A stretch of 64,000 nucleotides of DNA from Alphaproteobacteria bacterium (GTDB taxonomy: Bacteria; Pseudomonadota; Alphaproteobacteria; UBA8366; GCA-2717185): contig WLWY01000016.1 in the NCBI GenBank assembly GCA_012103325.1, forward strand, positions 1-64,000, given 5' to 3'. Positions within the stretch are counted from its first letter, which is position 1. The number at the start of each line of letters is the position of its first letter. Of this stretch, positions 1-8,337 are shown one piece after another. Both the position numbers and the translations under genes were made by a program. The notes beneath the pieces were generated by a model. That model did no database searches and was not told where the DNA came from. It worked only from the letters and a program-made list of their open reading frames with translations.

Positions 1-443
1 CCGACCGACTCGTCCAGTGCGGCGTTTGTCGTGGCGATCCGGATACTGCCGTCGGCATCGATACGTTCCTGGAGTTCTATGCGCCGTTCTTTCGGTACCT
101 GTGGCGTCGCTTTCGGGGGAAGATCGAGGCGATAGAGATGGCGCCGGTTCTGCCGCCCGATGGCCAGCGTGTCGCCGAACCCTTCCGTGGTGATCAGCGC
201 GACCTTGGCCAAGCGGCCTTCGACGATTGCATTCGTGATCAGTGTCGTGCCGTGCACCAGGTCGGCGACGGCCTGCCATTCGAGGCCGACCGCGGCCAGT
301 GCCGCATGCAGCCCGGCCTGCGGATCCGTCGCCCGGCTTTGAACTTTGGCGGTGCGCAGTTCCCGCGTTGCCGGGTCGAGTGCGACGACATCCGTAAAGG
401 TGCCTCCGACATCGATACCGACCTGCCAAGTCGCGCCCGTCAT
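1..443 (-). CDS. Hydantoinase/oxoprolinase family protein, N-terminal part (gene runs off the window)
   Basis: Reading leftward from an ATG at 443, the frame is open to the window edge (147 codons). The N-terminus MTGATWQVGIDVGGTFTDVV carries the GIDVGGTFTD phosphate-binding motif of the hydantoinase A / 5-oxoprolinase (ASKHA) superfamily, and HGTTLITNAIVEGRLAKVAL about 65 residues in matches the family's second conserved block. Such enzymes use ATP to open cyclic amides (hydantoins, 5-oxoproline) or carboxylate ketones, usually with a HyuB-type partner. The partner and most of this subunit lie outside the window, so the substrate cannot be called. The family assignment is secure. Confidence 0.85.
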   Translation of the reverse strand, partial: MTGATWQVGIDVGGTFTDVVALDPATRELRTAKVQSRATDPQAGLHAALAAVGLEWQAVADLVHGTTLITNAIVEGRLAKVALITTEGFGDTLAIGRQNRRHLYRLDLPPKATPQVPKERRIELQERIDADGSIRIATTNAALDESV

Positions 444-611
444 TTGTGCGGACCGTTACGCGGGATCTTCATTCGTTCATCTTGCGCTTCGTGGCTTCCC
501 TGTGTCGCAAAGCGTGCGACTCGGACACCTGCAGCGCAACCAAAATCGCCTCTCAGCACCGCATAGTCGCAGGGTAGGTTGATTTTTCTCGATTTAATCG
601 ATTCTCAGGCC

Positions 612-640
612 TTGAAAATAACAATTGAAGACATATGTAA
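612..640 (+). promoter_or_regulatory. Candidate sigma-70-type promoter of the PspA/flotillin operon
   Basis: TTGAAA at 612-617 is followed after 16 bases by TATGTA at 634-639, in an AT-rich stretch just before the first gene of the operon. This is a motif match by eye only. If it is used, transcription would start near 646, which favours translation from the ATG at 689 rather than the one at 650. Confidence 0.35.
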
Positions 641-688
641 TACAATGTAATGGTTTCGAACTCGAATGAATTCAGGGAATATGTCGAC

Positions 689-1201
689 ATGCCTGGGAAG
701 TCGGTTTCGTTGAGTGTTCGGCTGTCGCCGGAAGAAGCAGCATTTTTGGCGACATACAAATCAGAGGGTGCGACGACGTTAAGCGAGAAATTGCGCGCCA
801 TCATTTCGGAAGCGCGGCAGCGCCGTGCGGGAAGCGAAAGTTACGCGGAATGCTTGGGGTTCACGGAGGAATTGCTGGCACCGTCAATGCATCGGCTGCG
901 CGAAGCGGAATCCGCGGAAGGCATGCATTCCGAGCTGCTGCTCAATTTTGTCCATTGGCTGCCAGACATCGTCGCTACGTCGATGGTGAACGTGCCGGAA
1001 GCCGCCGATGCGGATGCTGCGGAGCGGCTGGAAAAGCTCGAGGCGGCGATCGCAAAACGGATTTTCGTACTGATCGAGCAGGTGCTGCGGCTGGGTGTTA
1101 CGGGCGAGAGTCCGTGCTACGATCCTGCAATCATAGCGCAGCGAATGCCGGCGATCATAAAGCTTAACGATATCATCAAACACTCTTGCGACCTAAAATA
1201 G
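689..1201 (+). CDS. Uncharacterised 170-residue protein at the head of the PspA/flotillin operon
   Basis: I do not recognise this family. The first 45 residues (KSVSLSVRLSPEEAAFL, then a basic helix ending SEARQRR) look like the start of a ribbon-helix-helix or small DNA-binding module. The rest is predicted helical, with acidic and alanine-rich stretches. I chose ATG 689 because AGGGA lies 10 bases upstream; an in-frame ATG at 650 would add 13 residues. The stop is 11 bases before the PspA gene, so the two are probably co-transcribed. A regulatory role for the operon is inference from position and the N-terminus. Confidence 0.6.
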   Translation: MPGKSVSLSVRLSPEEAAFLATYKSEGATTLSEKLRAIISEARQRRAGSESYAECLGFTEELLAPSMHRLREAESAEGMHSELLLNFVHWLPDIVATSMVNVPEAADADAAERLEKLEAAIAKRIFVLIEQVLRLGVTGESPCYDPAIIAQRMPAIIKLNDIIKHSCDLK

Positions 1202-1212
1202 GGAGATAGGAT

Positions 1213-1896
1213 ATGGCTGAAAATATCGCATCGCGCGTGGGAAGAATGATTAGCGGCACCGCAAACATGCTGGTCGACGCCGTGGAGAATATGGCGCCGG
1301 AAATGGTGATGGAAGAAGCCATCCGGGAGATTGACCGTGCCATCGACGATGTGCGGGTCGAACTCGGTCGAACGCTGTCGAAACAGCATATGGCGACACG
1401 CCGTCTCGCCGACGAAAACCGCAAGCATGATGAAGTATCGGGAAAAGTGCAGGTCGCCCTGGATAGCGGGCGCGAAGATCTTGCCGAAACGGCGATCGCG
1501 CAGGTTCTCGACATTGAGGCGCAGATCCCGGTGCTTGAAGCAACGATTTCCGACACCAGGGATGCGGCGACCGAGCTGGAGGGCTACATCGCGGCGCTTC
1601 AGGCACGCAAACGGGAAATGAAGGACGAGCTCGCCGCATACCATGAGGCAAGTGCGGCGACGGCTAGTCCTGGACCGCCCGGCCCGGACGGCGGTGGCGG
1701 CGGCGACCCGGTGGGCACGACGGTTCGCAAGGCAGAAGAAGCGTTCGAGCGTGCCCTCGAAGGTGTGGGGGGCGTATCCGTCTCCGGATCGGCGCCTGAC
1801 AAGGTCGATGCGGCAAAACGCGCCGAGCTGGACGACCTGGCCCGGAAAAACCGCATCAAGGAACGCCTGGAAGCCTTTAAGACGGGGGGTGCGTAG
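1213..1896 (+). CDS. PspA/IM30 family membrane-stress protein
   Basis: This 227-residue protein begins with the typical PspA N-terminus (RVGRMISGTANMLVDAVENM, then PEMVMEEAIREIDRAID) and continues as a long charged coiled coil to about residue 145. PspA/IM30 proteins are ESCRT-III-like and assemble on the inner face of the cytoplasmic membrane, stabilising it under stress. After the coiled coil comes a Gly/Pro-rich linker (PPGPDGGGGGD) and a short helical tail, which classical PspA lacks. The stop is 2 bases before the TTG of the YqiJ-like gene, so the two are translationally coupled. No pspBC or pspF gene is present in the window. Confidence 0.85.
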   Translation: MAENIASRVGRMISGTANMLVDAVENMAPEMVMEEAIREIDRAIDDVRVELGRTLSKQHMATRRLADENRKHDEVSGKVQVALDSGREDLAETAIAQVLDIEAQIPVLEATISDTRDAATELEGYIAALQARKREMKDELAAYHEASAATASPGPPGPDGGGGGDPVGTTVRKAEEAFERALEGVGGVSVSGSAPDKVDAAKRAELDDLARKNRIKERLEAFKTGGA

Positions 1897-1898
1897 GA

Positions 1899-2630
1899 TT
1901 GTTCGAATTCGTCCTCGAAGCTGGTAACCGGCCGTTCGCAATAGCGCTGGGCCTCATGCTGGGGATCGCCGTTCTGGAAGGAACGATGACACTTCTCGGC
2001 GCAGGTCTGTCCGACGCGATCGACTCGATGTTGCCGGACTTGGACGGGGATGCGGATGTCGATATTGGTCCCGATATTTCCGACGTCAACGGATCGGGAG
2101 CCGATTTCGGCGATGCGTCGATTGACCATGTTGAGGTCGGGTCGCCCAACGCACTGTCGCGGCTGCTGGGCTGGCTGTGCGTCGGAAAGGTGCCGGTGCT
2201 GATCCTGCTGGTTGCGTTTCTGACCATGTTCGGACTGACCGGGCTTATTGTGCAGTCGATGGTCCAGGGCTTCTTAGGTTTTTTGCTGCCGTCGAGTCTG
2301 GCGTCGATCCCGGCTGTAATTGTGGCGGTGCCCTCCGTGCGTTTCATAGGGAACGGGCTGTCGAAATTGATTCCCAAGGATGAATCGACGGCGGTCGCCA
2401 GTGATACCTTCATCGGCCGCGTGGCGACAATAACCATTGGCACGGCCCGCAAAGGCGAGCCGGCCGAGGCCAAACTGACCGACCGCCATGGCCAGACCCA
2501 CTACGTCATGGTCGAGCCGGACAGCGCGGGAGAAACGTTCGAGACCGGAACCGATGTTCTGCTGATTGAACAGGATGGGCCGCGGTTTGTGGCGGTTCGC
2601 AATACCAACGCTGCGTTGACCGACAATTGA
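1899..2630 (+). CDS. YqiJ-like OB-fold membrane protein (flotillin partner)
   Basis: A 243-residue protein starting at TTG 1899, directly behind the PspA stop. It has a hydrophobic N-terminal helix (IALGLMLGIAVLEGTMTLLG), an acidic loop rich in Asp (DGDADVDIGPDISD), a central membrane region around residues 88-135 and a soluble C-terminal beta-rich part (GRVATITIGTARKGEPAEAK). This matches the YqiJ family, related to NfeD proteins, whose genes sit next to flotillin/YqiK genes, as here. It probably anchors or modulates the flotillin assembly. Family from architecture and context; detailed function unknown. Confidence 0.75.
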   Translation: MFEFVLEAGNRPFAIALGLMLGIAVLEGTMTLLGAGLSDAIDSMLPDLDGDADVDIGPDISDVNGSGADFGDASIDHVEVGSPNALSRLLGWLCVGKVPVLILLVAFLTMFGLTGLIVQSMVQGFLGFLLPSSLASIPAVIVAVPSVRFIGNGLSKLIPKDESTAVASDTFIGRVATITIGTARKGEPAEAKLTDRHGQTHYVMVEPDSAGETFETGTDVLLIEQDGPRFVAVRNTNAALTDN

Positions 2631-2679
2631 GCCGGCCTGACCAGGCCGTAACATCCGGGGATAAAAGGAGGAACGTATA

Positions 2680-4440
2680 ATGTTTTATGGATTGACCGAT
2701 ATTCTGATCATGGTCGGAGTCATCCTTATCGCCTTGGTGACGATGGGGCTGATTTTCTCCCGCCTTTACAAACGATCGTCCAAGGAAGTGGCGTTCGTCC
2801 GGACCGGCCTCGGTGGGCAAAAGGTCATCATGAACGGTGGGGCTCTCGTCTTTCCGGTCCTGCATGAAATCATTCCGGTGAACATGAACACCATGCGGCT
2901 CGAAGTGCGGCGCGCCGACGAGCAGGCGCTGATCACGCGCGACCGGATGCGCGTCGATGTCTTGGCGGAGTTCTATACCCGTGTGCAGCCGACCATCGAC
3001 TCGATTGCCAACGCGGCGCAGACACTGGGCCAGCGCACGATGATCCCCGATGCGCTGCGCGAACTGGTTGAAGGCAAGTTCGTGGATGCGCTACGCGCCG
3101 TTGCGGCGGAGATGGCGATGGAAGAACTGCACGAACAGCGCGTCAATTTTGTCCAGAAGGTGCAGGTCGCGGTTTCCGAGGATCTGCTGAAGAACGGACT
3201 GGAACTCGAAGCCGTGTCTCTCACGGGGCTCGATCAGACCAACCGCGAGTTCTTCAACCCGGACAACGCGTTCGATGCGGCTGGTCTCACTCGTTTGACG
3301 TCGGAGATCGAGGAAAAACGCAAGCGCCGGAACGATATCGAGCGGGACACCCAGGTCGCGATCGAGCAGAAGAATTTGGAAGCCGAACGGCTGACGCTCG
3401 AAATCTCCCGTGAAACGGAATATGCGCGACTGCAGCAGGAGCGCGAGGTCGAGGTGCGGCGTGCGTCGCAGTCCGCGGAGATCAAGGGCGAGCAGGCTGA
3501 CAAGGAGCGCGAGGCGCAGGAGGCGGAAATTTCCGCCAGCCAGAAAGTCGAGTCGGCGAAGATTCTGGCCGAACGGCAGGTCGAAGAAGAGCGGATCGAA
3601 AAGGACCGCCTGATCAAGGAGCGCGACATTGGCCGGGCAAAATCGGTCGAGACGACGGAAGTCGACAGGGTGAAAACGGTCGAGCTGGCAAACCAGGATC
3701 GCGCAATCGCCATCGCCGAAAAATCCAAGGCCCAGTCGGAGGCCGAAGCGGAAGCCGACAAGGCCCGGGCCGGTGCGGTGAAGGCAGAGGAAATGGTGAC
3801 GACGGCACGGGAGATCGAAAGGGTCGAGCGTGAAAAGGCCGTGGATCTGGTCGAGGCGCGCCGAGCCGCCGAACGGGATGCCATTAAGGTTACAATAGCG
3901 GCGGAGGCGGAAAAAGAAGCGGCAGAGGATGAAGCCGGGTCCATCCGGATTCTCGCCAACGCGGCGGCCGAAAAAGTTCGTCTGGTGGCAGAAGGCGAGG
4001 CGGATGCCGAACGGCTTCGCGTCGCGGCGGCGGAACTGCGCTATGCGGTCGAAGCCGCCGGCAACCGGGCGCTCAACGAGGCCGAGAATCTGCTCACCTC
4101 GGAGATTGTCGAGATGAAGGTGCGGGTCGCGATCATCGAGCACCTGAAGGACATCATCCATGAGTCCGTCAAGCCGATGGAGAAAATCGACGGCATCAAG
4201 ATCGTCCAGGTCGATGGCCTCACCGGGAACGGTGGAAACGGCGGCGGCGGTGCTGCGAATGGCGGCGGCAGTCTCGCCGATCAGGTCGTGTCGAGCGCCT
4301 TGCAATATCGCAGTCAGGCGCCGCTCATCGACGCACTGATGAAGGAGATCGGCCTGTCCGGCAGCGATCTGGACAGTCTCGCCGCCGGCGTCAAGTCGGG
4401 TACCGAGGACGCGGGCGAAACGCCGCCGAGCGCGGAATAG
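2680..4440 (+). CDS. Flotillin / YqiK-like SPFH-domain protein
   Basis: A 586-residue flotillin with a strong Shine-Dalgarno (AAAAGGAGG about 9 bases before ATG 2680). One N-terminal membrane helix (LIMVGVILIALVTMGLIF) is followed by an SPFH/band-7 domain to about residue 200, a very long charged coiled coil rich in Glu, Ala and Arg (about 205-470), and a C-terminal region with a Gly/Asn-rich linker (GNGGNGGGGAANGGG). Flotillins form ring-like oligomers in ordered membrane patches. Lying between the YqiJ-like and Sel1-repeat genes and downstream of PspA, it forms a membrane-integrity unit. Length and domain order are normal for the YqiK group. Confidence 0.9.
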   Translation: MFYGLTDILIMVGVILIALVTMGLIFSRLYKRSSKEVAFVRTGLGGQKVIMNGGALVFPVLHEIIPVNMNTMRLEVRRADEQALITRDRMRVDVLAEFYTRVQPTIDSIANAAQTLGQRTMIPDALRELVEGKFVDALRAVAAEMAMEELHEQRVNFVQKVQVAVSEDLLKNGLELEAVSLTGLDQTNREFFNPDNAFDAAGLTRLTSEIEEKRKRRNDIERDTQVAIEQKNLEAERLTLEISRETEYARLQQEREVEVRRASQSAEIKGEQADKEREAQEAEISASQKVESAKILAERQVEEERIEKDRLIKERDIGRAKSVETTEVDRVKTVELANQDRAIAIAEKSKAQSEAEAEADKARAGAVKAEEMVTTAREIERVEREKAVDLVEARRAAERDAIKVTIAAEAEKEAAEDEAGSIRILANAAAEKVRLVAEGEADAERLRVAAAELRYAVEAAGNRALNEAENLLTSEIVEMKVRVAIIEHLKDIIHESVKPMEKIDGIKIVQVDGLTGNGGNGGGGAANGGGSLADQVVSSALQYRSQAPLIDALMKEIGLSGSDLDSLAAGVKSGTEDAGETPPSAE

Positions 4441-5574
4441 TTGCCCTGGTCGCGGAAAATATCAAAGGGCGTGGCAGCTCCGGCAGTAGCGGAGATTGAT
4501 GCGAACCCCTCGGCGGAATTGCCGGCCACGGCACCCTATATGCCGAAAATTCCGGGTGGATTGAATTGGTCCGCACGGAAGATCGAAACCGCGCAATGGG
4601 GTGCCGATAATCCGTATCAGCCGACCATACCTGGCGAAGGCGGCATCGGCGCTCTGAAAATCGTTTTGTGGCTGGGGCTCGGATTGCTTGCGGTCGCTGG
4701 CTTGGTGAAAGGTGCGCAAGTCATTCTGGTGGAGCCGGAACACGCTTCGCCGGGCGGACCCTCCGGCGCCGAGCAAAAGCCGCAGCCGTCCGCGGCGGCG
4801 TCGAGCGCTGTGAATGCAGCGGTGCTTTTTGAACAGGCAAAAATGTCACTGCATGGCGAGCAGGGACGCACCAAGGATGCAGCCGAAGCCGTTCGGTTGT
4901 TCAGGGCCTCAGCGGAGCAGGGACATGCCGGTGCACAATTTGCCCTTGGCGGCCTCTTCGCCAAAGGCAACGGCGTGCCGCAGGATCATGAGCAAGCCGG
5001 CGCGTGGTTTTTGAAAGCTGCGATACAGGGGCATGCCGGCGCGCAAAATAGTTTTGGCTTCCTATATTCGCAGGGGCTTGGCGTTCAGCGCGATTCTGCT
5101 GAAGCGTTACGTTGGTTTCGCGCCGCTGCCGATCAAAATCATATCTCAGCGCTGTACAATGTCGGCGTGATGCATGCGTCCGGACTGGTGGGCGATATCG
5201 ACCATGCCGAGGCCGCGAACTGGTATCGAAAAGCCGCCGAGCGGGGCTATGCCAAGGCGCAATTTCGGCTTGGCGAGTACTATTACCGTGGTACAGGCGT
5301 GGGACAGGATTTCGATCCGGCGGCGACGTGGATTCGAAAAGCGGCGGAGAACGGATATGCGCAGGCGCAGAACCGTCTTGGCGACCTTTATGGGCTTGGT
5401 CACGGTGTCGAGAAAGATTTTGCTTCGGCATATATGTGGTACGAAATCGCGATGGCAGGCGGTGCCGAAAATGCGCGGGGAAACCGCGATCTCATGGCGG
5501 ACCAATTAACGGCACGGGAAATCACAGATGCCGCGAAACGGGCGCGCGAATGGCTTGCGGCGAACGGGAAATAA
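4441..5574 (+). CDS. Membrane-anchored Sel1-repeat (SLR) protein
   Basis: The frame begins at TTG 4441, immediately after the flotillin stop, giving 377 residues; ATG 4540 (MPKIPGGLNW) is an alternative start. One membrane helix (ALKIVLWLGLGLLAVAGLV, about residues 75-95) precedes a Pro/Ala-rich linker and then six or so Sel1-type repeats of about 36 residues, each with the AxxxFxxAAEQGHAGAQ-like pattern, ending in a helical tail (AREWLAANGK). Sel1 repeats are protein-interaction scaffolds. The repeats would lie on one side of the membrane, and a scaffold role for the PspA/flotillin complex is inferred from operon position. Confidence 0.8.
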   Translation: MPWSRKISKGVAAPAVAEIDANPSAELPATAPYMPKIPGGLNWSARKIETAQWGADNPYQPTIPGEGGIGALKIVLWLGLGLLAVAGLVKGAQVILVEPEHASPGGPSGAEQKPQPSAAASSAVNAAVLFEQAKMSLHGEQGRTKDAAEAVRLFRASAEQGHAGAQFALGGLFAKGNGVPQDHEQAGAWFLKAAIQGHAGAQNSFGFLYSQGLGVQRDSAEALRWFRAAADQNHISALYNVGVMHASGLVGDIDHAEAANWYRKAAERGYAKAQFRLGEYYYRGTGVGQDFDPAATWIRKAAENGYAQAQNRLGDLYGLGHGVEKDFASAYMWYEIAMAGGAENARGNRDLMADQLTAREITDAAKRAREWLAANGK

Positions 5575-5621
5575 TTGTCGATGCGATTGTCGCGGCCCGA
5601 GAGTCCCTGTAAGGGTTAATA

Positions 5622-5793
5622 CTAAGGAGCGCTGATAGTGACCCCTAGAGACGAGTTATCCAGGCTTTCGGGTCGCGAATGCGGTCCGTCGGAGGGTGTC
5701 GGAACGGCTTGACGATGCCCCGCATCGCCGCCGCCCCTCCTACCCGACGGACCGCATTCGCGATCTCTGGGGGTCACTATCAGCGCTCCTTGG
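5622..5793. repeat. 172-bp imperfect palindrome, MITE-like
   Basis: The outer arms 5624-5651 and 5764-5791 are 28-bp inverted repeats with one mismatch (core AAGGAGCGCTGATAGTGACC). Directly inside, 5673-5692 and 5744-5763 form a perfect 20-bp inverted repeat. Further in, GGAGGG/CCCTCC and a 6-bp CGATGC/GCATCG hairpin close the centre. The left side carries 21 unpaired bases (5652-5672) with no counterpart on the right. A TA lies just outside each end (5620-5621 and 5794-5795), which would fit a TA target duplication as made by IS630/mariner-type elements. There is no coding capacity. A structured RNA or a bidirectional terminator is the alternative. Confidence 0.7.
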
Positions 5794-5823
5794 TATAAAT
5801 CCCTCGCCAATTAGCATTGCGAT

Positions 5824-7098
5824 ATGGTGCGCAGACTCTTCAACATCTTCAAACTTGGGCAACTGCCCGCCGGCGCGCGAATTGCGGTGCTGGCGCCAGG
5901 TGTTGCCTTCTGCCTCGCTTTTTTGCTGAGCGGGTGGCTCTCGTCCGCTGCCGTGGCTGCCATCGCGATCGCGTTGGCCGTGATCGGCGCGGCGTGTCTG
6001 CGCGAGCACGCCGACCCAAAACCGCTGGCCGAAGCGCCGCCGGATATGCCTACTGCCGTCCTGGAAGGGATATCGGACGCCGTTTTGATCCTGGATTCGG
6101 ACCGCGCGGTCATTGTCGCCAACCGGGCTGCGCGCGACCTGCTCGGCGATAACGTCGTTGGCCGCGACCTGGCGCTGTCGCTGCGGCACCCGGAAGCATT
6201 GGATGTGGCAAACAAAGCGATCGAGGGGCAGGACGACGGCACAGCAGAGATCGTCATGCACGTCCCTGTGCAACGCGTGTTCGTCGCGCGGGCTGTTCCG
6301 TTGCAGATGGCGGGGCAGCCGCGATTCCTGCTTGCGCTGCAGGAAGTAACGGCGGCGCGCAACGCGGAGCAGATCCGCGCAGACTTCGTCGCCAATGTCA
6401 GCCACGAGCTCCGCTCGCCGTTAAGTTCGTTGGTCGGTTTCATCGAAACGCTGCAAAATGCGGCGCATGATGATGAAGCGGCGCGCGACAGATTTCTCGG
6501 CATCATGTCCGAGGAATCGCACCGCATGGCGCGGCTGATCGACGACCTTTTGTCTTTATCGCGCGTGGAAGCAAACGAGCATGTGCGGCCCGGCGGGCAG
6601 CTCGATATTGCGGCGATCCTGACCGGGGTCGCCGATAGCGTGTCGGTGCAGGCGGAAGAGAAAGGCATGGCGATCGAGTTGATCGATCTCGAAGCGCAGC
6701 CGACGATTGTGGGAGACCAAGATGAGCTGATCGAGGTCTTTCACAACCTCCTAGTCAACGCGATCAAATATGGCCACGACAATACGACGGTCAGGGTCGC
6801 CGTCTCTACCGTCGACCGCATCCCGGAAGTGGGCGGGCGCGGGATTTCCGTGGCGGTCATCGATAAGGGCGATGGGATCGCCGCGGAGGATGTTCCCCGC
6901 CTGACCGAACGCTTCTACCGCGTCGACAAGGGGCGGTCGCGCAGTATGGGGGGTACGGGGCTCGGCCTGGCCATTGTTAAGCATATCGTCAACCGTCACC
7001 GCGGCCGGCTGGTCATCCGAAGCGAAGTCGGCGCGGGCAGCCAATTCATTGTTTATCTGCCGGTTTTCGCCCCGGCGGCGGACCAGCAAACTCCCTGA
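5824..7098 (+). CDS. phoR: Phosphate-regulon sensor histidine kinase PhoR
   Basis: A 424-residue membrane kinase. Two N-terminal membrane helices (about residues 20-60) precede a PAS-type region (about 75-175), a HisKA domain with the phosphorylatable His194 in VSHELRSPLSSLVGF, and an ATPase domain with N box HNLLVNAIKYG, G1 box DKGDGIAAED and G2 box GGTGLGLAIVKHI. In low phosphate PhoR phosphorylates PhoB, while contact with PhoU and the Pst transporter holds it in phosphatase mode. It heads the series phoR-pstS-pstC-pstA-pstB-phoU-phoB, which makes the identification firm. The long palindrome lies just upstream. Confidence 0.95.
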   Translation: MVRRLFNIFKLGQLPAGARIAVLAPGVAFCLAFLLSGWLSSAAVAAIAIALAVIGAACLREHADPKPLAEAPPDMPTAVLEGISDAVLILDSDRAVIVANRAARDLLGDNVVGRDLALSLRHPEALDVANKAIEGQDDGTAEIVMHVPVQRVFVARAVPLQMAGQPRFLLALQEVTAARNAEQIRADFVANVSHELRSPLSSLVGFIETLQNAAHDDEAARDRFLGIMSEESHRMARLIDDLLSLSRVEANEHVRPGGQLDIAAILTGVADSVSVQAEEKGMAIELIDLEAQPTIVGDQDELIEVFHNLLVNAIKYGHDNTTVRVAVSTVDRIPEVGGRGISVAVIDKGDGIAAEDVPRLTERFYRVDKGRSRSMGGTGLGLAIVKHIVNRHRGRLVIRSEVGAGSQFIVYLPVFAPAADQQTP

Positions 7099-7112
7099 GC
7101 GATGTAATATTA

Positions 7113-7130
7113 CTGTAACATTGCTGTCAT
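7113..7130 (+). promoter_or_regulatory. Pho box (PhoB-binding site) before pstS
   Basis: Two direct heptamers, CTGTAAC (7113-7119) and CTGTCAT (7124-7130), are separated by 4 bases. This is the 11-bp pitch of PhoB sites, and the second half matches the consensus exactly. The site lies about 87 bases before the pstS start and just after the phoR stop, so pstSCAB-phoU-phoB should have its own phosphate-starvation promoter. Confidence 0.8.
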
Positions 7131-7216
7131 AAAAACGAGTCGCAACGCCCCTAATTTCGCGGCGTCGATGGAATGGTTCATCGATACCCGTTGTTGATAA
7201 TAGGAATGCGACTTCA

Positions 7217-8251
7217 ATGAATAGAAAATCACTTGTCTTTGGTGCGTTAGGGCTTGTTTTGGCTGCTAGTGCGGCACAAGCGCGCGATCAGATCCGGATC
7301 GTCGGATCGTCCACGGTTTATCCCTTTTCCACCGCCGTTGCGGAGACCTTTGGCAAAACGACCAAATTCAAGACGCCGGTGGTCGAGAGCACCGGGTCCG
7401 GCGGCGGCTTGAAGCTGTTTTGCGCCGGCATCGGCACGAAACATCCGGATATGACGAACGCCTCGCGGCGGATTAAGAAATCCGAGGTCGAGCGCTGCAA
7501 CAAGAACGGCGTTACCGGCGTGACCGAAATCAAGATCGGTTATGACGGCATCGTCATGGCGAACTCAAAAAAGGCCGATCGCATGAAGATCACGCGCAAG
7601 CAGATCTTTCTAGCGCTGGCCAAGGATATCCCCGCCGGCGAAGGTAAATTGATCCCGAACCCGCACAAGACCTGGAAAAACGTCGATCCTTCGCTGCCCG
7701 ACGTGAAGATCGAGGTGCTGGGACCGCCGCCGACGTCCGGTACGCGCGACGCCTTCGCGGAGCTCGCCCTGGAAGGCGGCTGCAAGAAGATTGGCTGGAT
7801 CAAGGCCATGAAGAAGACGGATAAGAAGAAGTACAAGGCGATCTGTCACTCGATCCGCGAAGATGGCGGTTATGTCGAAGCGGGTGAAAACGACGTGCTG
7901 ATCGTTCGTAAACTCGAAGCCAATCCGAACGCTTTCGGTGTCTTCGGTTACAGCTTCCTCGACCAGAATGCCGACAAGGTTCAAGGCAGTCTGATCGACA
8001 ACCAGGATCCGACCTTCGAGAATATCGCCGACGGCAAGTACCCCGTTTCGCGTTCCCTGTACTTCTACGTAAAGCAGGCGCATGTGAACAAGATCCCGGG
8101 CATCGCCGAATTCATCACCGAATTCACCAGCGACAAGGCCTGGGGCGACGATGGCTATCTGACCGACAAGGGGCTCATTCCGATGCCCGCCGCGGAACGC
8201 AACAATTTCCGTACGGACGGAAAGAGCCTGGCCAGCAACATCATCATGTAA
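7217..8251 (+). CDS. pstS: Phosphate ABC transporter substrate-binding protein PstS
   Basis: A 344-residue periplasmic protein with a clear signal peptide (LVLAASAAQA, cleaved before RDQIR). The mature part begins with the phosphate-binding motif IRIVGSSTVYPFSTAVAE, followed by ESTGSGGGLKLFC and GTRDAFAEL, all typical of PstS. It delivers orthophosphate to PstCAB. Its Pho box is immediately upstream, and a stable hairpin separates it from pstC, as expected for the gene needed in the largest amount. The KamiKK-type lysine clusters (MKKTDKKKYK) are unremarkable for the family. Confidence 0.95.
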   Translation: MNRKSLVFGALGLVLAASAAQARDQIRIVGSSTVYPFSTAVAETFGKTTKFKTPVVESTGSGGGLKLFCAGIGTKHPDMTNASRRIKKSEVERCNKNGVTGVTEIKIGYDGIVMANSKKADRMKITRKQIFLALAKDIPAGEGKLIPNPHKTWKNVDPSLPDVKIEVLGPPPTSGTRDAFAELALEGGCKKIGWIKAMKKTDKKKYKAICHSIREDGGYVEAGENDVLIVRKLEANPNAFGVFGYSFLDQNADKVQGSLIDNQDPTFENIADGKYPVSRSLYFYVKQAHVNKIPGIAEFITEFTSDKAWGDDGYLTDKGLIPMPAAERNNFRTDGKSLASNIIM

Positions 8252-8270
8252 CTCGGCTTGCGGTTACCGG

Positions 8271-8299
8271 AACCCCGGGGACGCACTGTCCTCGGGGTT
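8271..8299 (+). terminator. Intercistronic hairpin between pstS and pstC
   Basis: AACCCCGGGGAC (8271-8282) pairs with GTCCTCGGGGTT (8288-8299) with one G-T wobble and a 5-base loop. No T-run follows, so it is more likely to attenuate read-through or protect the 3' end of pstS mRNA than to end transcription. It would lower pstCAB-phoU-phoB expression relative to pstS. Confidence 0.65.
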
Positions 8300-8337
8300 G
8301 CCGTTTCCGCCAAACGCTAGAACAAAAAGAATAGATT

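Noticed and set aside
3091..4305. 404-residue frame antisense to the flotillin gene
   Set aside because: A GC-rich coding strand leaves a long open antisense frame; low-complexity and no start signal.
5620..5795. CRISPR array or riboswitch in the phoR upstream region
   Set aside because: There are inverted, not direct, repeats and only one unit; nothing matches a known riboswitch core.
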